Assembly: GCA_020633055.1 (NCBI GenBank)
Contig: JACKEJ010000008.1
Span: 1-64,000 of the forward strand
DNA length: 64,000 nucleotides
Origin: Sandaracinaceae bacterium
Lineage (GTDB): Bacteria; Myxococcota_A; Polyangia; Polyangiales; Houyiibacteriaceae
Reading direction: 5' to 3'
Positions 51,537 to 60,176 of the stretch are shown one piece after another. The translations under genes and the position numbers were made by a program. Every line of letters begins with the position of its first letter. Position 1 is the first letter of the stretch. Under the pieces are notes generated by a model. It was not told where the DNA came from. It made no database searches and saw nothing but the letters and a program-made list of their open reading frames with translations.

Positions 51537-53558
51537 ATGAGCCTCAACCCCGCGCAGCGCGCCGCTGTGGAACACGACCAGGGCCCCATGCTGGTGTTGG
51601 CCGGGGCCGGCTCGGGGAAGACGCGGGTGATCACCACGCGCATCGCCCGGCTGATCGAGCGGGGGGCGCGGCCCGAGAGCATCCTCGGGGTGACCTTCAC
51701 CAACAAGGCCGCGCGCGAGATGGCGGAGCGCATGGTCCCGCTCATCGGCCGCGAGCGCACGGAGCGCGTGTGGCTCAGCACGTTCCACTCGCTCGGCGTG
51801 CGCTTCCTGGGCGAAGAGGCCAAGCGCTTGGGGTTCGAGGGGGGGCGCTTCGTCATCTTCGACCAAGGCGACTCTCTGGGTCTGGTGAAGGACATCCTGC
51901 GCAGCGAGATCGGCGTCACGCGCAACGTGGACGTGCCGTCGCTCATGACGCGCATCTCGCTGTGGAAGAACGCGTTCAAGGGGCCGGACGAGATCCCCCC
52001 GTCCAGCTTCGAGTACGACGCCATCGCGCGCGAGGTCTACCCGCACTACGAGGAGCGCATGCGGCGCATGCACGCGGTGGACTTCGACGACCTCGTGGTG
52101 CTGCCCGTGCGCATCCTGCAGGAGCACGACGACGTGCGCGAGAAGTGGCAGGCGCGCTTCCGCTACCTGCTCATCGACGAGTTCCAGGACACCAACAAGA
52201 GCCAGCTGGAGCTGGTGCGGGCGCTGACCAACAGCCTGAACAACGTGTGCGTGGTGGGTGACGACGACCAGTCCATCTACGGCTGGCGGGGGGCCGAGGT
52301 GGGCAACATCCTCGACTTCGAGCGCACGTTCCCGGGCACCAAGGTGGTCAAGCTGGAGGACAACTACCGCAGCTACGAGCAGATCCTGGCGGTGGCCAAC
52401 GCCGCCATCGCGCAGAGCCGCGGCAAGCGCCACGGCAAGACGCTGCGCGCGGCGCGCGGGCTGGGCGACAAGGTGCGCCTCGTGACGACGAACGACGCGG
52501 CGGCCGAGGTGGAGTTCGTGGTCAACGAGATCCACGACCTGGCGCAGAACCACCGCGTGCCCTACCGCGACATGGCCGTGCTCTACCGCAGCAACGGGCA
52601 GGCGCGCATCTTGGAGGAGGAGCTGCGCGCGAACGGCATCCCGTACCAGCTCTTCGGAGGGACGCAGTTCTTCGACCGCAAGGAGGTCAAGGACGCCATC
52701 GCCTACCTGCGCGTGGTCGTCAGCACGCGCGACGAGCTCTCCATCCGGCGCGTGATCAACACGCCGCCGCGCGGGCTGGGCGACACCAGCCTCGACCGCA
52801 TCGCGGGGCACGCCAAGCTGCACGGCCTGACGCTCTTCGAGGCGCTGCAGCAGGCGGAGCAGGTGCACGGCATCACCGAGCCGGCCAAGCGTGGGGCCGA
52901 GCTGTTCACGCAGTGCATCCTGAACGCGCGCAACAGCCTGCTGCGCGAGAAGGCGGACCTGGTTCCGACGACGAAGCGCCTGTTCGAGGAGGCGGGCTAC
53001 ACCCGCATGCTGAGCGCCGGGGCCGACAAGGACTCGAAGCGTCGGGAGGAGAACTTCGGGTTCCTGATGCGCAGCGTGGAGCGCTACGCCAACGCGCCCA
53101 GCGCGGGCAAGGCCAGCCTCAGCGTGTTCCTGACGCGGCTGACGCTGCGCGTGGACCAAGAGGAAGAGGTGGCCGGCAACAAGGTCACGCTCAGCTCACT
53201 GCACAGCAGCAAGGGGCTCGAGTTCCCGGTGGTGTTCTTCATCGGCTTGGTGGAGGGCATCCTGCCGCACGCGCGCACGACCGACCCCAAGGTGAACGAG
53301 GCCGTGCTCACCGACGTGGACGAGGAGCGGCGGTTGTTCTACGTGGGGGTCACGCGCGCCATGAACCGCCTGTACCTGACGAGGCCGCTGCGGCGCACCA
53401 GCCGTGGGCGGGTGGTGCCGCTAGCGCCCACGCGCTTTCTGAGCGGGCTGCCCCAGGACGCGTACGAGGCCTACCAAGGGCGCGGACGCGAGCGCACCAG
53501 CGTGCAGGAGACGGCCGACTTCGCGGCGCAGATCCTGGCGCAGCTGAACGCGAAGTAG
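51537..53558 (+). CDS. UvrD/Rep-family ATP-dependent DNA helicase
   Basis: 673 residues. Superfamily 1A motifs appear in order: the Q motif (LNPAQRAAVEH), Walker A (GAGSGKTRVI), Ia (TFTNKAAREMAERM), II (LLIDEFQDTN), III (VVGDDDQSIYGWRGAE), IV (YRSNGQARILEE), V (VTLSSLHSSKGLEFPVVF) and VI (EERRLFYVGVTRA). The length and C-terminus resemble Rep more than UvrD or PcrA, as the Tudor-like C-terminal extension of PcrA is missing. A 3'-to-5' helicase, it probably clears replication blocks or assists repair. It starts 31 bp after dnaK on the same strand. Confidence 0.95.
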   Translation: MSLNPAQRAAVEHDQGPMLVLAGAGSGKTRVITTRIARLIERGARPESILGVTFTNKAAREMAERMVPLIGRERTERVWLSTFHSLGVRFLGEEAKRLGFEGGRFVIFDQGDSLGLVKDILRSEIGVTRNVDVPSLMTRISLWKNAFKGPDEIPPSSFEYDAIAREVYPHYEERMRRMHAVDFDDLVVLPVRILQEHDDVREKWQARFRYLLIDEFQDTNKSQLELVRALTNSLNNVCVVGDDDQSIYGWRGAEVGNILDFERTFPGTKVVKLEDNYRSYEQILAVANAAIAQSRGKRHGKTLRAARGLGDKVRLVTTNDAAAEVEFVVNEIHDLAQNHRVPYRDMAVLYRSNGQARILEEELRANGIPYQLFGGTQFFDRKEVKDAIAYLRVVVSTRDELSIRRVINTPPRGLGDTSLDRIAGHAKLHGLTLFEALQQAEQVHGITEPAKRGAELFTQCILNARNSLLREKADLVPTTKRLFEEAGYTRMLSAGADKDSKRREENFGFLMRSVERYANAPSAGKASLSVFLTRLTLRVDQEEEVAGNKVTLSSLHSSKGLEFPVVFFIGLVEGILPHARTTDPKVNEAVLTDVDEERRLFYVGVTRAMNRLYLTRPLRRTSRGRVVPLAPTRFLSGLPQDAYEAYQGRGRERTSVQETADFAAQILAQLNAK

Positions 53559-53599
53559 TGCGCGAGCGCACGGACGCAGCTCGGCGTACGCTCTCGCCC

Positions 53600-54901
53600 A
53601 TGACGGAGCACTCCGAGCACGGGCAGTTCGAGCCGGCCTTCACGCGCGTCGCGGAGGCCTTCTTCACGTCCACCCGCAAGGCCGAGGGCGGCGGCGCGTT
53701 GGCGGTCTTCCAAGACGGCGCGAAGGTGCTGGACCTGTGGGGCGGGCGGCGCGACCCGAGCGGCGCTCCGTGGGAGGAGCACACGCCCTCGCTGTCCTTC
53801 TCCACGACCAAGGGCGTGGCCAGCGTCGCGCTGCACATGTGCGCGGACCGCGGGCTCATCACGTACGACGCACCCGTCGCGCGCTACTGGCCCGAGTTCG
53901 CGCAGGCCGGCAAGGACGGCATCACGGTGCGACACGTGCTGTGCCACGAGGCGGGCCTCTACGACGTTCGAGGACTGCTGGACGATGCACACCAGCTGCT
54001 GGACTGGGAGCACGTGGTGGGGGCGCTCGCGGCCGCCACACCCGCGCACGCCCCGGGGCGCTTCAACGCTTACCACGCGCTGACCTACGGCTACCTGGTG
54101 GGGGAGCTGGTGCGGCGCGTGTCCGGCGTGCACCTGCGCGACTTCGTGCGCACCGAGCTGGCCGAACCTCTGGGGCTGGACCACCTGCACATCGGCGCGC
54201 CGCCCGAGGCCGTGGCGCAGGCCGCGCGCTACTTCCCGCTGCCGGAGGGCGAGCTGCGGCGACGCGGCGGGCGACACGCAGGGGCCAGCGGGAGCGCAGG
54301 CGGGTCGCTCGGCGGCCCCGGTGGCGTGAACCACGGAGGAGAACGGTCAGCGGGTCGGAGGAGGGGCGCGAGCCTGCGCGGCCGCGCGCAGCGCGCGGGC
54401 GTCCTGGCGCTCCGCCGCGCGGGGATCCCCCTCGACCAAGAGCGCTTCGTGCGCGCGCTCGCGCCGCGCGGGGTCGCGGCGCTGGACTGGTCCGCAGACG
54501 CGACGCTGGCCGCGTGCAACCCCAGCGCAGGCGGGCTGTTCACGGCGCGCGCGCTGGCCAAGCTGTACGGCGCGCTGGCCGTCGGGGGCACGCTCGACGG
54601 CGTGCAGGTGCTCTCGCGCGAACGGATCCAGCAGCTGGCGACGCTGCAGAACCGACGCCCCGACGGAGTGCTGCTGCTGCCCATGCACTGGCGCATGGGC
54701 TTCCACAGCATCGCCTCGAAGCGCGGCTTCCACCCCGGGGCGTTCGGGCACTACGGCTTCCGCGGTTCGGGCGCCTTCGCCGATCCGAAGCGGCGCATGA
54801 GCGTCGCCTACGTGACCAACTGCGGTGTCGGGAGCCCCATCGGTGACGGGCGCATCTTCGAATTCGCAGGCATCGCCGCGCGCTGCGCAGGACGCGGCTG
54901 A
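53600..54901 (+). CDS. Serine hydrolase of the class C beta-lactamase/EstB family
   Basis: 433 residues from ATG 53600. The penicillin-binding fold is recognised by Ser68-x-x-Lys71 in SFSTTKGVAS, the Tyr of the second motif (NAYHALTYGYLVGEL) and a later HYGFRGSG in place of the Lys-Thr-Gly box (His/Gly type, as in esterases). There is no signal peptide, so it is likely a cytoplasmic esterase or amidase rather than a beta-lactamase. About 50 residues (roughly 215-265) are a Gly/Arg/Ser low-complexity insertion not expected in the family. It follows the helicase gene by 41 bp. Confidence 0.88.
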   Translation: MTEHSEHGQFEPAFTRVAEAFFTSTRKAEGGGALAVFQDGAKVLDLWGGRRDPSGAPWEEHTPSLSFSTTKGVASVALHMCADRGLITYDAPVARYWPEFAQAGKDGITVRHVLCHEAGLYDVRGLLDDAHQLLDWEHVVGALAAATPAHAPGRFNAYHALTYGYLVGELVRRVSGVHLRDFVRTELAEPLGLDHLHIGAPPEAVAQAARYFPLPEGELRRRGGRHAGASGSAGGSLGGPGGVNHGGERSAGRRRGASLRGRAQRAGVLALRRAGIPLDQERFVRALAPRGVAALDWSADATLAACNPSAGGLFTARALAKLYGALAVGGTLDGVQVLSRERIQQLATLQNRRPDGVLLLPMHWRMGFHSIASKRGFHPGAFGHYGFRGSGAFADPKRRMSVAYVTNCGVGSPIGDGRIFEFAGIAARCAGRG

Positions 54902-54910
54902 CGGACCGCC

Positions 54911-56983
54911 TCAGCGGTGGATCCCGGCCCGCTCTCCGGTGACCGGGTCCAGCTCGAACAAGAAGCCACGGTAGTCCACGAGCAGGAGGCGCCCTTCGTC
55001 AGCGTGGAGGTAGCGGGCGTCGCGGCCGCTGACCGCCTCGAAGGCGAGGCTGCGCGCGCCCGTCGTGAGGTCGATCTCGACCACGTCGCGGAGGTTGTCG
55101 AGGGTGAACAGGCGTCCGTCCCAAAGCGCAGGCCCGCTGAGCACGGACTGGAGACCGCCCGACATGTCATGGGGCGAGACGAGGGTGCGCGCTCCGCTGG
55201 CCTCGTCGACTGCGACCAACGCGTCGAAGTTGTAGGAGCCGACCAAGAAGCGGCCCCGCGCACGGTCGTGGACCAAGCCACAGGCGTTGTTGAACGCGTT
55301 CGTGCCATCTGGGACGCTCGCGCTGGAGCGCACCAGCTGGTCCCCGGTCGCGAGGTCCACGGTGACGAGTGCACTCCGTGTCAGCACGTGGACGGCGCCT
55401 GCATCCGCGTCGTAGGCGAGCCCCTGCGGCTGGTACAGGTCGACCCCCTCGCTGACCAGCGTCGCGGTGTGCGTGTCCACGTCCACGCGGTAGAGCCTCC
55501 CGGCCAGCGTCTGGTCCGCAGCGATCACCGCCCGCTCCCCGGGCACGGGCGTCACGGTCATGAGCTGCTCCGAGTGCGGGGTGAACACCTTCCCCGAGGG
55601 CGAGAACGTGAGGATCCCCTCCGGGAGCACGCCCACCACCGTGTCGCCGACGAAGACCGCGTCCGACACGAACCGTGGGGTGTCGCCACGGGGGAACTCG
55701 CCGCCCATGTGCCGGGTGCGCTGCGCGTCGAACGTGGAGACCGAGAGCAGGCCCCGGGCGAGGTCGCTCACGACCAAGCGCTCACGCGTCGCGTCGAGGA
55801 ACAGCGCGCTGGCGAAGTAGGTGGCGAGGTTGACGTCCGCAGGGTTGGAGGAGAAGACGCTGCGGTCGCCCGTCGCGAGATCGATGGCCACGATGGGGAA
55901 GCCCGCGGAGGTGTTGGCTCGGTCGAACACGAAGGCGCGGCCGCCAGCTTCGTCGAGGGCCAGTGCGGTGACGCCCACCAACGGATCGCCTTGTCCCTGA
56001 CCCGCGCCGCTGACGAGCCGGCGTGCGCCGGTGGACGTGTCCACCGCCACGAGACCCAGCGTCTGGTCCGTCACGTACAGGGTGTCCCCGTCGGCCGTGA
56101 GCTGGGCCGCCTGAGGAGCGACGAAGGCCGTGAGCGCGTCGGGGACGCTGGACGACGAGAGCATCTGACGGTCCCCGGTCGCGAGGTCGACCACGACGAT
56201 GGCGGGCCCTGCGGCGTCGATCACGAAGAGGCGCCCGGCGACGTTGTCGAGGGTCAGGTGGATGGGGTCTTCGATGACGGGGGCGGCGGGGTGGGTCGCG
56301 GCCGTAGACAGCGGCGACCACGTCTGGGTGGCAGGGTCGAGGGCGTAGACCCCACGGGAGCCCAGGCTTCCGGGCTCACGCGCGCCGACGAGCACGCGGC
56401 CGCTCGCGTCCAGGACCGCACCCTGGACCGCGCGCGCCCCCGTCCCGAACACGGAGACGTCGGCGCCGGGGCTGACGGTGAGCGCGCTCAGGTTGGCCAC
56501 CGCGAGGCGTAGGTTTCCGCCGTCGACGTAGTGGAGCTCGTCGCGCGCGGAGTCGTAGTGGAAGCCACGCGGGCTGGCCAGGTCGTGGTGGAGCACGATG
56601 GACCGTGTGTCCCGCGCCTCGTTGCCGGAGGTGTCGGTCGCGACCACCTCGAAGACGCCCCCGCCGTCCGAGGTGTCCACGGCGATGGTCCAGCTCGCGT
56701 ACCCGTCGGTGGTGGTGACCGGCTGACCATCGACCTCCACGGACGCGAGCGCGACGTCGTCACCAGCGACGCCGCGGAACGTGAAGGTGCCGTGCTGCGT
56801 GAACCCGCTGAGCGCAGGGAAGGTGAACTCGACGGTGGGCGGCGTGCGGTCGGGCTCGGGGCCCACGTCCGCCGTGACGGGAGGGCTCTCGCTGCCACCG
56901 CACCCCACGAACGAGAGGGCGAGAGCGAGAGCGGTGGCGAGGATCGCCACGGGCTGGCGGCGAAAGAGATGGAGTGTGCGCAT
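54911..56983 (-). CDS. Large lipoprotein with NHL/PQQ-like beta-propeller repeats
   Basis: 690 residues from ATG 56981-56983. The lipobox Phe-Val-Gly-Cys lies near residue 28. An Ig-like domain of about 90 residues (PPTVEFTFPALSG, TIAVDTSDGGGVFEVVATDT) comes first. It is followed by some ten repeats with the phrase VDLATGDR/VDTSTGARR and FVIDAAGPAIVVVDLATGD, each about 45-50 residues, forming one or two propellers. Surface binding or structural function is likely; no enzyme motif. Its 3' end nearly touches the convergent serine hydrolase gene (9 bp apart). Confidence 0.85.
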   Translation of the reverse strand: MRTLHLFRRQPVAILATALALALSFVGCGGSESPPVTADVGPEPDRTPPTVEFTFPALSGFTQHGTFTFRGVAGDDVALASVEVDGQPVTTTDGYASWTIAVDTSDGGGVFEVVATDTSGNEARDTRSIVLHHDLASPRGFHYDSARDELHYVDGGNLRLAVANLSALTVSPGADVSVFGTGARAVQGAVLDASGRVLVGAREPGSLGSRGVYALDPATQTWSPLSTAATHPAAPVIEDPIHLTLDNVAGRLFVIDAAGPAIVVVDLATGDRQMLSSSSVPDALTAFVAPQAAQLTADGDTLYVTDQTLGLVAVDTSTGARRLVSGAGQGQGDPLVGVTALALDEAGGRAFVFDRANTSAGFPIVAIDLATGDRSVFSSNPADVNLATYFASALFLDATRERLVVSDLARGLLSVSTFDAQRTRHMGGEFPRGDTPRFVSDAVFVGDTVVGVLPEGILTFSPSGKVFTPHSEQLMTVTPVPGERAVIAADQTLAGRLYRVDVDTHTATLVSEGVDLYQPQGLAYDADAGAVHVLTRSALVTVDLATGDQLVRSSASVPDGTNAFNNACGLVHDRARGRFLVGSYNFDALVAVDEASGARTLVSPHDMSGGLQSVLSGPALWDGRLFTLDNLRDVVEIDLTTGARSLAFEAVSGRDARYLHADEGRLLLVDYRGFLFELDPVTGERAGIHR

Positions 56984-57359
56984 AGGCCCCAAGCTACGGA
57001 GCAGACCGCGGGGGCTCGCCTGTGAAACGACGCGCGTGAGAAGCGTGTGAGGTCCACGCCGACCCGAGAGAGCGCTCAGGACCGTGCGGGCGAAGCACGT
57101 CGCGAGCCTCCCCGTTCGCCACCGTCCCCACCGCGCGACGCGCCCGTCCGGCCGCCGAGCCGCCCAGCGCCGACCCAGCGCGCGAGGTCTGCCAGCCTGT
57201 GCGCTGACGACCGGAGGCAGCGCGAACGACCCGCTGGCGGCAAGCAGGAGCCATCGGGTGAGGCCTCGGCACGACATGCGACCGTGCGAGCGAGCGGCAC
57301 CGTTTGAACCCCCTCGTCGTGGGTCGCGATCGCTGCGGACCGGCTACACTCCCGCCACG
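56984..57359. other. Intergenic region between divergent genes, nothing recognised
   Basis: 376 bp between the starts of the propeller lipoprotein and the FAD oxidoreductase. It is C/G-rich, with no credible gene, no clear -10/-35 pair, no sigma-54 element and no terminator. Promoters for both genes must lie here. Confidence 0.5.
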
Positions 57360-58739
57360 ATGACGACGACCGTGCGAGAGACCTTCGACGTGGTGGTGGT
57401 GGGCGGCGGCACGGCTGGCCTCCACGCCGCCGCCGAGCTCGCGTCCCAAGGGCTGCGCGTCGTAGTGCTGGAGAAGCGTCGCGAGGGACACAGCGGGGCG
57501 CGCTGGTGCAATGGCGTGTTGGCCTGGCAGCTGGCCCGCGCTGGGCTCGACACGCGCTGGATCGACGGCCATCCGCGCGTCGGCGCCTCCCACCTGGTGA
57601 GCCCCACGGGGCGACACCGCTTCACCATCGCGGACAACCCCATCATCGAGGCGGACATGCGCGCCTTGGTCGAGCACCTCCTGGCCCGCGCGCTCGCGGC
57701 CGGCGTGGACGTGCGCTGGGAGGTCCGCGATCCGTCAATCACGCTCCGAGGCAAGCGCCCGGTGGAGCTCTCCGCGCGCCAAGGCGACCGCCGACTCGTG
57801 CTCGAAGCGGCACTGTTCGTGGACGCGGCCGGGCTCCGAGGCGTGCTGCGCTCGCAGGTCCCGGAGCTGTCTCGCGCCTGCCCTCCCTGCGCGCCTGCGG
57901 ACCTGTGCGCGGCGCAGCAGCTCATGCTGCGCATCGACGACGCCGACGGGGCCCGCGCGTTCCTGCGCGAACACGCCGCAGCCCCGGGGGACGTGGTCTC
58001 CTGGCTCGCGACCGCGGGCGGCTACTCCACGGTGAACGTCGGCGTGGACCCCTCGTTCGAGCACGTCTCGGTGCTCGCAGGCTCCATCCCGGCCGGGGGC
58101 GCTCCGAGCGCCGCGGCGCTCGTGCGGCGCGTGCGGGCAGCGCACCCGTGGATGGGAGAGCCGCTGTTCGGGGGAGGCGGCGCCATCCCGCTCCGGCGTG
58201 TCTACGACCGCTTCACCGCCCCCGGCGTCGCGCTCGTGGGCGACGCGGCGGGCCAGGTCATGACGGGCCACGGCAGCGGTATCGGGTTTGGACTGATCGC
58301 GGGCAAGATGCTGGCGGAGGCCGTGGGCGGCGCGTCGGACCCGGGAGCGCCAGACGCCCTGTGGCGCTATCAGGCCCACTTCCTGCGCGCGTTCGGCGGC
58401 ACCCTCGCGGCCTACGATGCGGTCCGCAGGATGAGCTGCGCGCTGGGGTCGGAGGGGATCGAGGCGTTGTTCGCGCTGGGGATCTTCTCGCCGTCGCTCG
58501 TGCGCCCGGGGCTCGATCAACGCCGAGGCGCGCTCGCTCCGCGGGAGGCGCTCCGCGCCGGAAGGCAGCTCGTGCAGCGACCAGCGCTGGCGCGGGTCGT
58601 CGTCCCGACGCTGGCGACGTTGGGCGCGGCGGACGCGCTGTATCGTGCATACCCACGACGCAAGAGCGGGCGTGCATTCGCGGCGTGGGAGGCCACAGCG
58701 CGGCGCCTGCTCCCGCGCCAGGGGCCCGGCGTGGCTTGA
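57360..58739 (+). CDS. FAD-dependent oxidoreductase (geranylgeranyl-reductase/FixC-like)
   Basis: 459 residues from ATG 57360. The N-terminal dinucleotide motif VVVVGGGTAGLHAAAELAS with Glu at the end of the second strand (VVVLEKR) binds FAD, and the second FAD motif GVALVGDAAGQVMTGHGSGIG is near residue 288. The layout is that of the GGR/FixC/FAD monooxygenase superfamily, with a catalytic middle domain. The Cys-rich patch SRACPPCAPADLCAAQQ (near 175-190) is unusual for the family and might be a metal or disulfide site. The substrate is unknown; isoprenoid or polyketide double bonds are typical. Confidence 0.87.
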   Translation: MTTTVRETFDVVVVGGGTAGLHAAAELASQGLRVVVLEKRREGHSGARWCNGVLAWQLARAGLDTRWIDGHPRVGASHLVSPTGRHRFTIADNPIIEADMRALVEHLLARALAAGVDVRWEVRDPSITLRGKRPVELSARQGDRRLVLEAALFVDAAGLRGVLRSQVPELSRACPPCAPADLCAAQQLMLRIDDADGARAFLREHAAAPGDVVSWLATAGGYSTVNVGVDPSFEHVSVLAGSIPAGGAPSAAALVRRVRAAHPWMGEPLFGGGGAIPLRRVYDRFTAPGVALVGDAAGQVMTGHGSGIGFGLIAGKMLAEAVGGASDPGAPDALWRYQAHFLRAFGGTLAAYDAVRRMSCALGSEGIEALFALGIFSPSLVRPGLDQRRGALAPREALRAGRQLVQRPALARVVVPTLATLGAADALYRAYPRRKSGRAFAAWEATARRLLPRQGPGVA

Positions 58740-58794
58740 TCATGCCGCGAGCGGGGTTTCGCGACGCGGCCACGCTCAGGCATACTACGAGCCC

Positions 58795-59232
58795 ATGACG
58801 ACGGAGACGCAGCCCCCCGAGCAGACCCTCTTCAGCGGCCACCCGGCGCTGCTGCCCAGCGCGCTCGCAGCGCTCGTCGCTATCCTGACGCTGGGTCTGG
58901 CGCTGCCGTTCCTGTGGTATCGCTCGCGGCAGGTGCACTACCGCATCACCACCCAGCGCATCATCCTGGAGCACGGCATCCTGTCCAAGCGCATGGACCA
59001 GGTGGACACCTACCGCATCAACGACTTCGTCGTGGAGCGCCCGTTCGGGCAGCGGCTGATGGGCACCGGCAACATCGCGCTCACCTCCATCGACCGCACC
59101 AACCCGGAAATGCGCATCGAGGGCATCAAGACCGACGTGCTGGCGCTGTACGAGAAGCTGCGCGAGGCCGCCCAGGACCAAAAGATGCGGCGGGGCGTGC
59201 GCACGCTGGACAACTCCGAGCACGCAGTCTGA
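58795..59232 (+). CDS. Bacterial PH (bPH2) domain membrane protein
   Basis: 145 residues from ATG 58795. A hydrophobic hairpin (about 22-45, LPSALAALVAILTLGLALPFLW) precedes the bPH2 pattern VHYRITTQRIILEHGILSKRMDQVDTYRINDF, with RPFGQRLMGTGNIALTSID. The domain forms a small membrane-attached barrel of unknown ligand. Its stop overlaps the start of the next gene (TGATG), so the two are translated together, and the neighbour is also a membrane protein. Confidence 0.87.
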   Translation: MTTETQPPEQTLFSGHPALLPSALAALVAILTLGLALPFLWYRSRQVHYRITTQRIILEHGILSKRMDQVDTYRINDFVVERPFGQRLMGTGNIALTSIDRTNPEMRIEGIKTDVLALYEKLREAAQDQKMRRGVRTLDNSEHAV

Positions 59233-60131
59233 TGCGACCCCTGGTGTGTGCAGCCTGTGGCGCCGAGCTGGCGCTGGCCACGGAGCCAGAGCCCGGCCGA
59301 TTGGTGTGCGCGGAGTGTCAGCACGAGCACCGCGCCTCGACCGCACCTCCCCCGCCGGAGAATCCCACCGCCGAGTTCCGCGAGCAGGACGAGGTGCTGG
59401 TGCTGTGGGGCGAGCGCTGGTGGCCCGCTCGTGTCCAGCGCGTGGTCGCCGAGGACATCTGGCAAGTGCGCTACGACGGGTGGCCAGCAGAGCTGGACGA
59501 GATCGTCAACGTCGCCCGAGTGCGCGCGCGACGGGCGACGAACAAGGCGCTGTCGCCCAAGCTGTTCGCGGGGCTCGTGATGGCCGCGAGCGCCGTCGGG
59601 GTGGGCATGGGTGCGTGGGGCTTGGGTGTGCCGGAGGTCGTCCCGGCCGGCGAGAGCAGCCCGCTCTCCGAGCGCGGTCCCATCACACCGACGGGGCTCT
59701 CGGTCCCGACGGGGCTCCGTATCCCCCCCGGCACCGAGCTGGAGGTGCAGTGGAACGAGAGCTTCTACCGGGCTGTGTGCAAGACGCACTACGGCGACGG
59801 GAGCCTGGCCGTCCACTACGTCGGCTGGAGCGAAGCCTTCGACAGTGAGGTCGACGAGGCCGACGTGCGCATCTCGGAAGCCGCCATCCGCGCCTCTCGA
59901 GGCCCTGTGGACGCCCATGGTGCCCCCGTGACAGAGGCCTCGCCCGTGTATCCAGGGGACGTACTCGACGTCCTGTGGCGCGACGCGTACCACCGCGCGG
60001 TGGTGCTCGAGGTGCATCCCGACGGGCAGCTGCGGGTGCACTACGCGGGCTGGGAGGACGAGCTCGACGAAGACATCCCGCGCGAGCGGGCGCGCCGGGT
60101 GTTGGCGGCGGACGACGCGCTCCCCCCGTGA
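59232..60131 (+). CDS. Membrane protein with zinc ribbon and three Tudor/chromo-like repeats
   Basis: 299 residues; ATG overlaps the preceding stop. Residues 6-29 form a zinc ribbon (Cys6, Cys9, Cys26, Cys29). Three repeats of about 48 residues share the plan V-x-V-x-W-x3-[W/Y]-x-A-x-V...V-x-Y-x-G-W-x4-[D/S]-E: about residues 52-98 (EVLVLWGERWWPARVQRV, RYDGWPAELDE), 168-215 (LEVQWNESFYRAV, HYVGWSEAFDSEVDE) and 240-288 (LDVLWRDAYHRAVVLEV, HYAGWEDELDEDI). This is the pattern of Tudor-knot/agenet-type beta barrels. One helix near 115-135 crosses the membrane, so repeat 1 and repeats 2-3 face opposite sides. Ligand unknown. Confidence 0.75.
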   Translation: MRPLVCAACGAELALATEPEPGRLVCAECQHEHRASTAPPPPENPTAEFREQDEVLVLWGERWWPARVQRVVAEDIWQVRYDGWPAELDEIVNVARVRARRATNKALSPKLFAGLVMAASAVGVGMGAWGLGVPEVVPAGESSPLSERGPITPTGLSVPTGLRIPPGTELEVQWNESFYRAVCKTHYGDGSLAVHYVGWSEAFDSEVDEADVRISEAAIRASRGPVDAHGAPVTEASPVYPGDVLDVLWRDAYHRAVVLEVHPDGQLRVHYAGWEDELDEDIPRERARRVLAADDALPP

Positions 60132-60176
60132 CGCGCGCGAGGATGCGGCGCAACCGCTTTGTGGTAGGAGTCCGGC

